From assembly GCA_934500705.1 (NCBI GenBank), contig CAKSTI010000004.1, positions 62,001-126,000 on the forward strand: a DNA stretch of 64,000 nt. Direction: 5' to 3'. Position 1 is the stretch's first letter. Each line of letters opens with the position of its first letter. Both the position numbers and the translations under genes were made by a program. Of the stretch, positions 1-10,000 are shown piece after piece. Source of the stretch: an uncultured Clostridia bacterium (GTDB lineage Bacteria; Bacillota; Clostridia; UMGS1810). The notes beneath the pieces are model-generated. The model saw only the letters and a program-made list of their open reading frames with translations. It was not told the origin of the DNA and ran no database searches.

Positions 1-93
1 AAAACTCTGTACGGCGATTATATGGAACTTCCACCGGAGAATGAACGTTATCAACACATACAGGAAAAAATAGATTTTGGAATTTATGAATAA
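1..93 (+). CDS. LicD-family phosphotransferase, C-terminal end (partial)
   Basis: The window opens inside a reading frame that ends at the TAA at 91-93. Its 30 visible residues include YGDYMELPPENER, which resembles the usual end of LicD proteins; these transfer phosphocholine or a related phospho-alcohol to surface glycans. The cytidylyltransferase 14 bases downstream fits, since LicD enzymes use CDP-activated donors. Only the tail is visible, so the assignment rests on one motif and on context. Confidence 0.5.
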   Translation, partial: KTLYGDYMELPPENERYQHIQEKIDFGIYE

Positions 94-107
94 GTGAGGT
101 AAAAATT

Positions 108-503
108 ATGAAAAAAGTTCTTACAGTCGGCGTATTTGATTACTTTCATTATGGTCACTACAAATTGTTTGAAAATGCAAAAAAATTAGGCGACTATCTA
201 ATAGTTGCTGTGCAAGACGGTGACTATATTTTGAAATATAAACCGGAAGCAAAGATACTCTACTCAACGGAGCAGCGAATTGAATTAATATCCGCATTAC
301 GTTGTGTTAATGAAACAGTCATATATTATGATGTCGATAAACTTGTTTCAGAAATTGACTTTGATATTTTTGCTGTTGGTGGTGACCAAAACCACCCCGG
401 TTTCTTAAAAGCCATTGACTGGTGCTTGAATAATGGAAAAGAAGTTGTACGATTACCCCGAACACCGGGAATTTGCTCATCTGAAATTAAGAAAAAATTT
501 TAG
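108..503 (+). CDS. tagD: Glycerol-3-phosphate cytidylyltransferase-like protein (TagD family)
   Basis: A 131-residue nucleotidyltransferase, about the full length of TagD/GCT enzymes, which make CDP-glycerol from CTP and glycerol-3-phosphate in the cytoplasm. The N-terminal signature GVFDYFHYGH (residues 8-17) contains the HxGH nucleotide-binding motif. The C-terminal RTPGICSSEI matches the RTxGISTTxI motif of the family, with Cys-Ser in place of the usual Ser-Thr. The start is preceded by GAGG nine bases upstream. It follows a LicD-like gene and precedes nucleotide-sugar genes, so it probably supplies a CDP-alcohol for decorating a capsule or teichoic-acid-like polymer. A different CDP-alcohol product cannot be excluded. 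Confidence 0.8.
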   Translation: MKKVLTVGVFDYFHYGHYKLFENAKKLGDYLIVAVQDGDYILKYKPEAKILYSTEQRIELISALRCVNETVIYYDVDKLVSEIDFDIFAVGGDQNHPGFLKAIDWCLNNGKEVVRLPRTPGICSSEIKKKF

Positions 504-507
504 ATGA

Positions 508-595
508 CATTTTGTCGCTCTTTTACTCCAAATGTACTTGAAAGTACATTCGTATTATGCTAATATATGATTGTGTAAAGGAGCGATGACAAATG
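508..595 (+). promoter_or_regulatory. Imperfect long hairpin in the leader of the epimerase gene
   Basis: Bases 508-526 are imperfectly complementary to 575-595, the stretch carrying the GGAG ribosome binding site and the ATG at 593. A perfect 9-base inverted repeat (AATGTACTT/AAGTACATT, 531-550) lies in the loop. Folding would hide the ribosome binding site, so the region may set or control translation of the epimerase, or the inner palindrome may be an operator. This rests on complementarity only. Confidence 0.35.
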
Positions 596-1627
596 AAAAC
601 AATCCTAATAACCGGCTCCGCCGGTTTCATAGGCGCCAACCTGACGCAAAAACTGCTTGAAACGGATAACGGCGTCAAAATAATCGGTATCGACAATATG
701 AACGATTACTACGACGTTTCGATAAAAGAATACCGTTTAAAGCTTATTGAAAACGCCGCAAACAGCGAAAACTTCACCTTCATAAAAGGCAATATCGCAG
801 ATAAGGCACTTATTGAAAAAATCTTTGAAAAATACACCCCCGACATAGTTGTAAACATTGCGGCACAAGCCGGCGTGCGTTATTCCATAACAAACCCCGA
901 CGTATACATAGAGTCCAATATAATAGGATTTTATAACATTCTTGAAGCGTGCCGCCATCACGAAGTAGAACACCTTGTGTACGCATCGTCATCATCGGTT
1001 TACGGCTCAAATAAAAAGGTGCCGTATTCTACCGACGATAAAGTGGACAATCCCGTTTCGCTTTATGCGGCAACCAAAAAGTCAAATGAACTTATGGCAC
1101 ACGCATATTCCAAGCTGTATAATATTCCGTCGACTGGTTTGCGTTTCTTTACGGTCTATGGTCCGGCAGGCAGACCCGATATGGCATATTTCAGCTTTAC
1201 AAATAAACTTTTGAACAATGAAACTATTAAAATATTTAACTATGGCAACTGCAAAAGAGATTTCACCTACGTTGACGATATCGTCGAGGGTGTAATCAAG
1301 GTTATGGCAAAGCCGCCGAAAAAGGCTGTCGGCGAGGACGGACTCCCAATTCCTCCATACGCCGTGTATAACATAGGCAACAGCCACCCTGAAAATCTCT
1401 TGGAATTTGTAGACATTCTGCAACAGGAACTTGTGAGCGCCGGAGTTTTGCCGAAAGACTACGACTTTGATGCGCACAAGCAACTTGTACCAATGCAGCC
1501 GGGCGATGTACCGACAACGTTTGCCGACACCTCTGCTTTGGAGCGTGATTTCGGTTTTAAACCGTCAACATCTTTGCGTGACGGTATCAGAAAATTTGCA
1601 CAGTGGTACAAAGAATTTTACAATTAA
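593..1627 (+). CDS. NAD-dependent epimerase, probably UDP-glucuronate 4-epimerase
   Basis: A 344-residue extended short-chain dehydrogenase/reductase. The Rossmann motif is GSAGFIG (8-14) and the catalytic YxxxK is Tyr158/Lys162. The segment DNMNDYYDVSIKEYR (34-48) is typical of UDP-glucuronate epimerases, which interconvert UDP-GlcA and UDP-GalA in the cytoplasm. The next gene encodes UDP-glucose 6-dehydrogenase, which makes UDP-GlcA, so the pair would provide UDP-GalA for surface polysaccharide. The ATG at 593 has GGAG nine bases upstream. Other 4-epimerase substrates are possible but less likely given the neighbour. Confidence 0.85.
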   Translation: MKTILITGSAGFIGANLTQKLLETDNGVKIIGIDNMNDYYDVSIKEYRLKLIENAANSENFTFIKGNIADKALIEKIFEKYTPDIVVNIAAQAGVRYSITNPDVYIESNIIGFYNILEACRHHEVEHLVYASSSSVYGSNKKVPYSTDDKVDNPVSLYAATKKSNELMAHAYSKLYNIPSTGLRFFTVYGPAGRPDMAYFSFTNKLLNNETIKIFNYGNCKRDFTYVDDIVEGVIKVMAKPPKKAVGEDGLPIPPYAVYNIGNSHPENLLEFVDILQQELVSAGVLPKDYDFDAHKQLVPMQPGDVPTTFADTSALERDFGFKPSTSLRDGIRKFAQWYKEFYN

Positions 1628-1640
1628 GGAGTGTTTACAA

Positions 1641-2825
1641 ATGAAAATAGCAGTAGCAGGAACAGGTTACGTAGGTCTTTCGATAGCGGTGCTTTTGTCA
1701 CAGCATAATGAAGTTACGGCGGTAGATATTGTCCCCGAAAAAGTCGATATGATAAATAAGCGCATCTCCCCTATCCGTGACAAAGAGATTGAGGAGTATT
1801 TGGCAAGTAAACCGCTTAATTTAACGGCAACGCTTGATGCGGTAAGCGCATATAAAGATGCGGATTTTGTAGTTATTGCCGCACCTACAAATTATGACCC
1901 GAACCAAAACTATTTTGATACAACAGCGGTTGAAAATGTAATAGAAACCGTTTTAAAGTGCAATAAACACGCATATATGGTGATAAAGTCCACCGTTCCG
2001 GTCGGCTACACAAGGCTCGTGCGTGAAAAATATAACACCGACAGAATTTTGTTCAGCCCGGAATTTCTGCGTGAAAGCAAAGCGTTGTACGACAATCTCT
2101 ACCCCAGCCGAATTATTGTGGGTACAGATAAGGGCAATGCCGACTGCACAAAAGCCGCTCAAACCTTTGCACAACTTTTGCACGGCGGAGCAATAAAGGC
2201 GGACATTCCCACACTTATAATGGGATTTACCGAGGCGGAGGCAGTTAAACTGTTTTCAAATACATACCTCGCTTTGCGTGTTGCATACTTCAACGAGCTT
2301 GACACCTATGCCGAAGTAAGAGGACTTGATGCAAGACAGATTATCGACGGCGTTTGCCTTGACCCCAGAATTGGCAGTCACTATAACAACCCGTCATTCG
2401 GCTACGGCGGATATTGCCTACCGAAAGATACAAAACAGCTTTTGGCAAATTACAACCACGTTCCGAACAATATAATTACCGCCATCGTGGATGCCAACAG
2501 AACCAGAAAAGATTTTATCGCAGAACAGATAATTGCCAAAGAGCCGAAAATTGTAGGCGTTTACCGCCTCACAATGAAGTCAAATTCTGATAACTTCCGT
2601 GCGTCCTCAATCCAAGGCGTAATGAAACGCATTAAGGCAAGGGGTATCGAAGTTGTCGTTTACGAGCCCACACTTAAAGAAAACCTTTTCTTTAATTCAA
2701 AGGTAATAAGAGATTTGGGCGAGTTTAAAAACATATGCGATATCATCATCGCCAACAGATACAGCGACGAAATCTCCGATGTCTGCGATAAAATATATAC
2801 AAGAGATTTATTTAAGAGAGATTAA
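1641..2825 (+). CDS. ugd: UDP-glucose 6-dehydrogenase
   Basis: A 394-residue UDP-glucose/GDP-mannose dehydrogenase family enzyme that oxidises UDP-glucose to UDP-glucuronate with two NAD+. It starts with the dinucleotide-binding motif GTGYVGL (7-13), contains FSPEFLRES, and carries the catalytic cysteine in FGYGGYCLPKD. The frame is open farther upstream, but ATG 1641 is chosen because AAGGAG precedes it and the Rossmann strand follows at once. It lies 13 bases after the epimerase and 2 bases before the next gene, so the genes are probably co-transcribed. Confidence 0.92.
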   Translation: MKIAVAGTGYVGLSIAVLLSQHNEVTAVDIVPEKVDMINKRISPIRDKEIEEYLASKPLNLTATLDAVSAYKDADFVVIAAPTNYDPNQNYFDTTAVENVIETVLKCNKHAYMVIKSTVPVGYTRLVREKYNTDRILFSPEFLRESKALYDNLYPSRIIVGTDKGNADCTKAAQTFAQLLHGGAIKADIPTLIMGFTEAEAVKLFSNTYLALRVAYFNELDTYAEVRGLDARQIIDGVCLDPRIGSHYNNPSFGYGGYCLPKDTKQLLANYNHVPNNIITAIVDANRTRKDFIAEQIIAKEPKIVGVYRLTMKSNSDNFRASSIQGVMKRIKARGIEVVVYEPTLKENLFFNSKVIRDLGEFKNICDIIIANRYSDEISDVCDKIYTRDLFKRD

Positions 2826-2827
2826 AA

Positions 2828-3961
2828 ATGAACACTTTCCACTTGATGCTTAACCTTGTTAAAAACGCAATAGAGGGCACCGCTTTTCCGAAAGCGGAAT
2901 TTTCCGAGAAAACGCTCAAAGATTTGTTTGAGCTTTCATCGGACTATTCGCTTGCCAATATCGTTGGCTATGCGCTTATAAACGGCGGCGTGCTCGGCAG
3001 TGACGAATATTCTGCTTGCTTTAAAAACACAGTCTGTGCCGCAGTTTTTCTTGATGCGCAAATGCAGCGTGAACTCGGCGCAATGAGCCGTGTTTTTAAA
3101 TCGTCGGGCATTGAGTATATTCCGCTTAAAGGCGCAGTTTTAAAGCAGTATTATCCCGAAAGCTGGTTTCGCTCTTGCAGTGACATAGACATTCTCGTCC
3201 ACAAAGACGACCTGGAAAAAGCCGCCGAAGTTCTTGAAAACGAGCTTTCTTATGTACCGGTTCACAAGGGTACGCACGATATCTCATTCTTTTCCAAGAG
3301 CAGTGTTCACATAGAATTGCATTATGAACTGATAGAGAAAGATTTTCTGCCCAATTCCTATGCAATTCTCAAAGATGTGTGGGACACCTGCGACCGCACA
3401 AATAATGAATGCCGCCTGAGCGGCGATATGTTTTATTTTTATCACATTGCCCATATGGCAAAACACTATCTGCACGGCGGCTGTGGCGTAAGACCGTTTA
3501 TCGACACCTGGATTTTAAAAAAGCACGGTATGGCAAGCAGCGCCTTGCTCGAAAAAGGCGGACTAAAAAAATTTGACAATGCCGTGCAAAGCCTCACTGA
3601 TGTGTGGTTTGACAATGCCAAGCCCACTACCGTAACGGACGAAATGGAAAAATTTATACAAAGCGGCGGCACCTACGGCAACTGGGACAATTACGTTTCC
3701 ATTCATCAGGTTGTGCAGGGAAACAAATTCAAGTATTTTCTTTTCCGTGTCTGGCTCCCATATGAGCAGTTGAAGTTTAAATACCCGTTTTTAGACGGCA
3801 GAAAGTATCTTTTGCCGCCCTTTGAGGTCAAGCGTTGGATTGATGCACTTATCGGCGGTCAAAAAAACAAGATTTTGCGTGAGGTCAATCAGACACGCAC
3901 CACAACAGACACCGAGTCGGCAAAGGTCAAAAAAATGCTTGATGACCTCGGACTTTTATAA
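2828..3961 (+). CDS. Nucleotidyltransferase family protein (NTP_transf_5-like)
   Basis: A 377-residue protein with the minimal nucleotidyltransferase motif near residues 97-121: LKGAVLKQYYPE followed by SDIDILV, whose paired aspartates bind metal. Proteins of this group (PF14907-like) are common in capsule and secondary-metabolite clusters; their substrate is generally unknown. It begins 2 bases after the dehydrogenase and is the last gene before a strong terminator, so it belongs to the polysaccharide operon. A role in adding a nucleotide-derived group to a glycan or lipid carrier is inference from position only. Confidence 0.65.
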   Translation: MNTFHLMLNLVKNAIEGTAFPKAEFSEKTLKDLFELSSDYSLANIVGYALINGGVLGSDEYSACFKNTVCAAVFLDAQMQRELGAMSRVFKSSGIEYIPLKGAVLKQYYPESWFRSCSDIDILVHKDDLEKAAEVLENELSYVPVHKGTHDISFFSKSSVHIELHYELIEKDFLPNSYAILKDVWDTCDRTNNECRLSGDMFYFYHIAHMAKHYLHGGCGVRPFIDTWILKKHGMASSALLEKGGLKKFDNAVQSLTDVWFDNAKPTTVTDEMEKFIQSGGTYGNWDNYVSIHQVVQGNKFKYFLFRVWLPYEQLKFKYPFLDGRKYLLPPFEVKRWIDALIGGQKNKILREVNQTRTTTDTESAKVKKMLDDLGLL

Positions 3962-3963
3962 AA

Positions 3964-4000
3964 ATAAGCGGCGGAGTAAAAATCCCGCCGCTTAGTTTTT
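3964..4000 (+). terminator. Bidirectional rho-independent terminator
   Basis: TAAGCGGCGG (3965-3974) pairs with CCGCCGCTTA (3985-3994), followed by GTTTTT; A-runs on the other side let it also work on the minus strand. It separates the convergent polysaccharide operon and queT-like gene. Confidence 0.9.
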
Positions 4001-4484
4001 ATCTGTCGAACATTGAGCCGCCGTGCCTTTTGAGAGCTTTTAAGAGGAATATTCCAAGCACTCCGCACGAGATAATCTCCCCTGCCCCCACTGTCAGAAA
4101 CATAAACCACATTGCATCTTTCAAACCATAGGCATAGCTCAGCACAAACGGCACAACAACCGTGTTTGCCGCAATCGGTCCCAGCGGCGCAAGGTACATA
4201 CTTTTTTTGCGCAAAGCATATGTAATCAGCGCACCTATAAGGGTTGCAAGGCTCCCGAAAATCACGTCCCATATAACAGCTCCGGTTATCAGATTGGATA
4301 TAATACACCCGATAAACAGTCCCGGAACCGCACTGAATGTAAAATACGGCAGTACCGTAAGCGCCTCGCTGAGCCTTACCTGAATAACACCGCTTGCCAA
4401 ATTCATTGCATTTGCCACGAGCGTCAGAACAACATACATTGCAGCAATAATCGCTCCCTGTGTGATAAAATGTGTCTTTTTCAT
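3999..4484 (-). CDS. queT: QueT-family transporter (queuosine precursor uptake)
   Basis: A 161-residue, almost wholly hydrophobic protein with about five to six membrane segments. The region IQVRLSEALTVLPYF is characteristic of the QueT family (PF06177), predicted small-molecule importers often controlled by preQ1 riboswitches. Here the gene sits 12 bases behind the PHP gene and no riboswitch fits in the gap, so it is read as the last gene of the operon starting near 10.1 kb. The substrate is inferred from the family alone. Confidence 0.8.
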   Translation of the reverse strand: MKKTHFITQGAIIAAMYVVLTLVANAMNLASGVIQVRLSEALTVLPYFTFSAVPGLFIGCIISNLITGAVIWDVIFGSLATLIGALITYALRKKSMYLAPLGPIAANTVVVPFVLSYAYGLKDAMWFMFLTVGAGEIISCGVLGIFLLKALKRHGGSMFDR

Positions 4485-4496
4485 AATGCCACTCTC

Positions 4497-5498
4497 CTAT
4501 AAAATTTCGTCGAGAAAGTATGCGCAAGTATTTGTCCTTGAACCGTTCTTTCCCAAAATGTCAAAACGTATATAACCGTCATTTTCACAGATTTTAAACT
4601 CTGCCTCTCCGCCCCTCGCATCAACTCTTTCCGCTCTGCGTCCCTTGGTTGAGAGAGATACATACAGAGCATTTTCGCACTTTATATGCGCAGTTGATTT
4701 GCAGATTGAAAGTTCCTTTATTTGCGGCGCATCGCCACCGATACAAGCATATAAATCGTGATTTTCCATTGCATTGATAATTGACGGATAGCTTAAATCT
4801 GCCGCATTAATCATCACATAACCGCCAAAACTGTCGTCTTTTCGGTTATGGTTGTCATCGCAGGCGGTACAAGCGATTTTGCAGCCATTTCTGAGGAAAT
4901 CGTCGTAAGCATTTATGTCATACTCGTAAATTCCGCCGACCGTTGACGCATTATTGTATATCTCCACCGCCCATAAATTTTTGTACCTGAGGTAGTCCGC
5001 CGCATTTTCGAGTGACCAGCGTGGGTGGTTGTACGTCACCAAAAATCCGCATTCATTTGCCCTTGAAATCATATCGTTAATTCCCTCGGCGGTATATTCC
5101 CTTTTGTACTCGCCACCGCTGTGAACCACAAGATTGCGGATATTGTCGTTTAAAAAGTGGTCGTATTTTGAATTGTAGCAAGGCGTATCAATGTTGTGCG
5201 GCTCTTTTGCGTAAAAATTAAAGTGGGCACACTTCATATCCGGAGTCGAAAGCGTTGATTTGTCATCAAATTCCTTAACCGCCACCTCGCACGCCGTTAT
5301 TGCAAGAAAGTTCTCATCACTGAGATGCGAGTTGTCAATCAAGTGTTCGTGGTCTGTAAAGGCAATTACCGAGTACCCTTTTTCCGTATACATCTTTTTG
5401 AGTTCGTCGGGCGTTTTTCTCCCGTCGGAATTTACACTGTGACAGTGGAGATTTGCCTTGTAGAATTTTTTTGATGGATCAAGAAGTATCTTTTTCAT
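4497..5498 (-). CDS. PHP-domain metal-dependent phosphoesterase-like protein
   Basis: A 333-residue protein beginning with a PHP domain. NLHCHSVNSDG (residues 16-26) carries two metal-binding histidines, FTDHEHL follows near residue 48, and further His/Asp motifs occur downstream. PHP proteins hydrolyse phosphoesters or related bonds using a trinuclear metal site. It is only 3 bases from the GHL10 gene, so both are co-transcribed. The C-terminal 70 residues look like a beta-rich extra domain. The substrate is unknown; the neighbouring glycosidases suggest a carbohydrate-linked role. Confidence 0.75.
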   Translation of the reverse strand: MKKILLDPSKKFYKANLHCHSVNSDGRKTPDELKKMYTEKGYSVIAFTDHEHLIDNSHLSDENFLAITACEVAVKEFDDKSTLSTPDMKCAHFNFYAKEPHNIDTPCYNSKYDHFLNDNIRNLVVHSGGEYKREYTAEGINDMISRANECGFLVTYNHPRWSLENAADYLRYKNLWAVEIYNNASTVGGIYEYDINAYDDFLRNGCKIACTACDDNHNRKDDSFGGYVMINAADLSYPSIINAMENHDLYACIGGDAPQIKELSICKSTAHIKCENALYVSLSTKGRRAERVDARGGEAEFKICENDGYIRFDILGKNGSRTNTCAYFLDEIL

Positions 5499-5501
5499 AT
5501 T

Positions 5502-7016
5502 TCACCTCCGGATTGTAACTGTTTTTGTATCGCCGTTCCATTCCACATTGTACCTGAACGCCCCGGATACGGCACGCAGAGGGATAAGCGTCCTGCCGTC
5601 CTTAATAAAGGGCGGAGAGTCAAGCGGAATTTTTTCGCCGTTTACACTCATAAAATCTTCACCGATTTTTAGCGTAACTTTGTCATCACCGAGCACTGCG
5701 TCCACACGCTTTTCTGCGTCGTTCCAGTCAACATCGGCACCCAAAGCCTCAAAAACCGCACGCAATGGCACCATAGTTCTGTCATTCACAATTATCGGCG
5801 GAGTGTCAAAAACCACTTTTGCGCCGTTTACAAACACGCTAATCTGCCTGTACCTTTGCGTAATTACGTTTCTCACATCGGCATCGGACGCAATCAGTTT
5901 GTAACGGAAGTGTATCTCGCCGTCAATGACGTTTGATGCGGCATTATAGCTCATCTGACGTCCTGTTTCCGTCCCCGAATACCAGGCAGAATTTTCAGCC
6001 GCTCCCGCTCCACGGTAGGACGCAAGTCCTATGTATAACTTGACGTTACTGCCGTCAAAAATATTCTCCCACCACTTGGCAAGAACACCGTAATCCGCCG
6101 CCGAGTAACCGAATTCCCAATAAATCTGCGGTGCAAGGTAGTCTATTGTGCCGTCTTTAACCCATTTTACCGAGTCGGCGTAATGCGATGAATACGACGG
6201 ATTGCCCCTTGTGTCACTGCCGTTCGGGTCGGTGCTTTTATTGTTCCATATGCCCGCCGGACTTATGCCGAAGGTGATGTTTTTACCGCTCGAATGAACA
6301 GTATCAAAGATTGATTTTACAAGCAAATTTACGTTGTTTCTGCGCCAGTCGTCGATGTCTGTAAATCCGTTTCCGTACACGGCAAATGTGTCCGCATCTT
6401 CAAACTCGCTGTCGGGGTAAAAATAGTCGTCCATATGTATGCCGTCCACGTTGTAATTATCTATTATCTCCCTTACTCCGTCCGTCACAAGCGCTCTCAC
6501 CTCGGCAATACCGGGGTTGAGATAATAGTTGCCGTCAGAGTGCTTAACAACCCATTCCGGGTGCAGAACAGCCGGATTTTGGGGTGAAAGAGCGGCAAAT
6601 TCCGCATCTTTGCCCTTTGTTACTCTGTACGGATTTATCCAGGCGTGCAGTTCAATGCCCATTGAATGGCATTTTTCAATCCAATATGCAAGCGGGTCAA
6701 AACCGCCGTCCGGTGCAACACCCTGTGTTCCGCTGAGCACTGCGCTCCACGGATAAATTGCAGACGGATACAGTGCATCTGCGCACGGGCGCACCTGAAA
6801 GAATACCGCATTAAATCCCATACTTGCACAGTCGTCCACAATGTTGTCAATCTCGGCTTTCAGCTCCGACGCACTCATAGATTTTCGTGACGGGAAATCC
6901 AGATTATACACCGTGGAAACCCACACACCCCTCATCGGTTCGGCTGACGCCGCCGCAGTGATTGCCGTGCAGGCAAATATCAGCACGCTTAAAACAAATA
7001 TTCGTATAATTCGCAA
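5502..7016 (-). CDS. Secreted GHL10/YngK-like glycosidase with copper-amine-oxidase-N stalk domain
   Basis: An exported protein of about 504 residues. A signal peptide (IIRIFVLSVLIFACTAITAAASA) leads into RGVWVSTVYNLDFPS and a glycoside-hydrolase-like TIM barrel (GHL10, formerly DUF187) with DGIHMDDYFYPDSEFED as a probable active-site segment. The last 110 residues contain two copies of the pattern VNG...PP...RTxxPLRAV, typical of the copper amine oxidase N-terminal-like domain that anchors or extends clostridial wall enzymes. A GTG at 7025 is possible, but TTG 7016 is preferred because AAGGTGG lies five bases before it. Substrate unknown; peptidoglycan or a glycan are the usual guesses. Confidence 0.8.
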   Translation of the reverse strand: MRIIRIFVLSVLIFACTAITAAASAEPMRGVWVSTVYNLDFPSRKSMSASELKAEIDNIVDDCASMGFNAVFFQVRPCADALYPSAIYPWSAVLSGTQGVAPDGGFDPLAYWIEKCHSMGIELHAWINPYRVTKGKDAEFAALSPQNPAVLHPEWVVKHSDGNYYLNPGIAEVRALVTDGVREIIDNYNVDGIHMDDYFYPDSEFEDADTFAVYGNGFTDIDDWRRNNVNLLVKSIFDTVHSSGKNITFGISPAGIWNNKSTDPNGSDTRGNPSYSSHYADSVKWVKDGTIDYLAPQIYWEFGYSAADYGVLAKWWENIFDGSNVKLYIGLASYRGAGAAENSAWYSGTETGRQMSYNAASNVIDGEIHFRYKLIASDADVRNVITQRYRQISVFVNGAKVVFDTPPIIVNDRTMVPLRAVFEALGADVDWNDAEKRVDAVLGDDKVTLKIGEDFMSVNGEKIPLDSPPFIKDGRTLIPLRAVSGAFRYNVEWNGDTKTVTIRR

Positions 7017-7036
7017 TAAAACCACCTTTTTCGTTG

Positions 7037-10000
7037 TTAATATAAAGTTATTACAGGACTTTTTAATATTCCTATTTTCTTAAAATTATACTCATAGCTC
7101 CAATCATCGCCGCTCGAATACCAGTGGGACGGTCCGTACCAATCATCAGAGCCGCAATTATGTATTGAACCAAATGTATTTACACGGTTTCCGAAGAGAA
7201 CAAATTCAAACGTGTGCTCGCCGACGCTTAAATTGTCAACCGTTATTTCATACGGCGCAAAGACAATTCTGCCGACGTCTTTGCCGTCTATCCTTACTTT
7301 TACCAAAGCGCCGCTGTACTTTGCGGCATTGATTTTTGCACTGCAAACTCTGTCGGTCGTTATCTTTGTTTTATAAACAATGTTACCGCCGTAAAACGGC
7401 ATACCGCAGCCGTTAATATCACCGAATGCTATGCTCCGTGACGGTTTATCAAGTACAACGGTGCAGCCTTTGCACAACACGTCAAAGTCACCGGTTAAAA
7501 AGCAATTTTCAATGCTAATCCGCTTTCCTATCGGAACAGTCGCCTCAATTACGTTTTCGCCCTCTGTTATGTGCCCTATCGGATAGCGCTTTATGGATTT
7601 GTCCACATAGTATCCGTTCTCCCAGAGCAACATTTCCTTGCCGTTTACAACGAGCTTTTCAAGCTCCTCCGCACAGAAATACACATTGCCGATGTCGGCA
7701 CGGCTTTCAAATACAAAACGCAGTTTTACAAAGTGAGTAGGTTTTTCCTCGTCTATCACATAAGGCTGAACATCCGTTCCGTCCGCATCGGGCCACGAGA
7801 AAATCTTTCTGACCTCAGAGTCTATGCGGCTCAGAACCTCTTTGCCCTTAAACTCTCCGCCGTCTACCGAATACTCCGCAATATCAAGAAGGCAAACATT
7901 ATCCTCCTCACGCTCAAAAGGTACACACTGCCTGAAATCAATCTCCTTAAATGCCGTTTTTCCTATTGTTTCACTGTGACAAGAACGCCCGGAACACGGC
8001 TCTAACTTTAAAAGCAGGCTGTCATTTTCATTAAATGTATTGTATATCTGTGTAACGCCGCCTTTAACATCAAAGTCTATCTCTCCGACCGTGCCGTTTA
8101 AAGTATCGAGTACATACGGCGTATATTCGCCTTTCAGCTTAATGATGGCATTGACACATTTTTTAGCATTTTTTTCACTCGGAACGTTTGCGATGAACAA
8201 GTAGTGTGTGCCGTTGTCACTGCGCAGTTGATATATAAACTGCACGCTTCTCTCGCCGCTTTCCTTGAAAATTTCGACATCTCGCACGCACTCCAAGGCT
8301 TTAAGTATATCAAACTCTCTAAACGGTACACAGTCCGAATGGAAATAGAGATTGTCTGCGTCCTCCGACGGCAGAGCATCAACATACTTCGGAGGCTCGC
8401 CGGCAAAGATAACGTGACCGCCCTTGCTTAAAAACCTGTCCAGTATATCGAGCGTGCTTTTGCGCAGTGTTTCGCAGTTAGGAACCAGAACCACCTCATA
8501 TTTCATCTCGCCGACTTCAAGCGTACTGCCAATATCACCGCAAAGCTGCGGCAGGCAAGACTCGCTTATAAAGTCAAAGTCGATGTTTCCGAAAAGCAGC
8601 CACCTTATGATATTTTGAAAATCGTTTTCAATCTGCAAGCGGACAGACGCCGTATTCTCCGCCGTGCCCCAGTGCAGCCAATAGCTCTCTATCGGGTGTA
8701 TAACGCCAACCTTAACGCAAGGTTTGCCTCTGGTAAGCACCGTGTTCAGCCTTGCAAAGTGGTTCTCTATGTAAGAATATTCCCTGTACCACGGTGACTG
8801 ATAATTAATCGACGCCGGGTAATCACGCTTTGCCGAGCCTTTCATCGACACCCACGAAAGATGCGGAACACGTACCGTTACGCCGAGTGCCGCCTGCCAA
8901 TCGCCCTGGAATTTGTGACCACGGAAGTCAAAATCCCAGTTGGTAACTCCGTAAAGCTCGGACATCACACCCTCTCTGCCGTACTGATGTGCCGACGACT
9001 GAACCTGCTTTAATGTTGCGTAATGTTTTGAATTGCACAGGAGGTCAATTCCGGGCAGTTGGAACGAGCGGTAAGAACGCATCGCCTCACCTACCGAGGC
9101 GGTCTGTATACTGAGATAATCCTCATTCATAACGTGCCCCGTAAGGCATATGCCGTTGTCGGCACACCACTTGCCGCAGGTATCGCCGAATGCCTCAACA
9201 AATCTCTCGCACACGTGGTCGTGATAAAAATACCTCGCCTGTGATACTCTGCCTTCGGTAAGCTCCCAGAAAAGTTCCGGAAGTCTGCCGGCAATGTCAA
9301 ATCCGTAACTTTTGCGGAATGTATCGTCAAAGTCGCACGTCCATGGCAAAGTACAGTCCTCTCTGCTGTGTGCAAATTTCAGTGTATTTTTAACTCTGTA
9401 CTGCGGTTCATCGGTAAAAATCGCCGGTATAGTTTTCCCAAACTCGTCCCCCACAGTTTCTTTATATTTTTCGTGGGTTATCTCAACAAAGCGCTCCACT
9501 GCCGCCTTATTCATCGTGTCAACATACGGGTGACCGTTGTACCAGCCGCTCGGCTCGCTTGTCCGAACAGTTGCGTACCATACGTCGCCCTTGGCACCTT
9601 CGGCGCTGTCTGTTTTGCGGTAAGCGGCAAGCTCGCCGTTCACGTTTAACTCAACGTCATATATACCGAGCAAAAATGTTCCGCCGTTTTCAGCCGCCTC
9701 GGCTTTCGAAACAAGATTTTCGGGCTTGTCGGGCGAAAACAGCAGATAACGCTGTGCACATTTCAAATCCTTTGTCACAAGTCCGCCTGCCGAGCCTGAC
9801 GGCCAGCGGTCCTCGTCGTAAAGCCAGGCAAGCATCTTTTCATCTTTTGCCTTGTCAACACAAGAGCGGACAAGGTGCATAAATTCGTCACCGAGATACT
9901 TCGTTGCCATACCGCTCCTTGTGTGCATATGAAATCCGCCAAAGCCCATTTCTTTCAGGCAGTCAATCTGACGGAGCAGCTCCTTTTCGTCCAGTTTGCA

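Noticed and set aside
4485..4496. A preQ1 riboswitch ahead of the QueT-like gene
   Set aside because: Only 12 bases separate it from the PHP gene, too few for an aptamer, and no preQ1 motif is seen.
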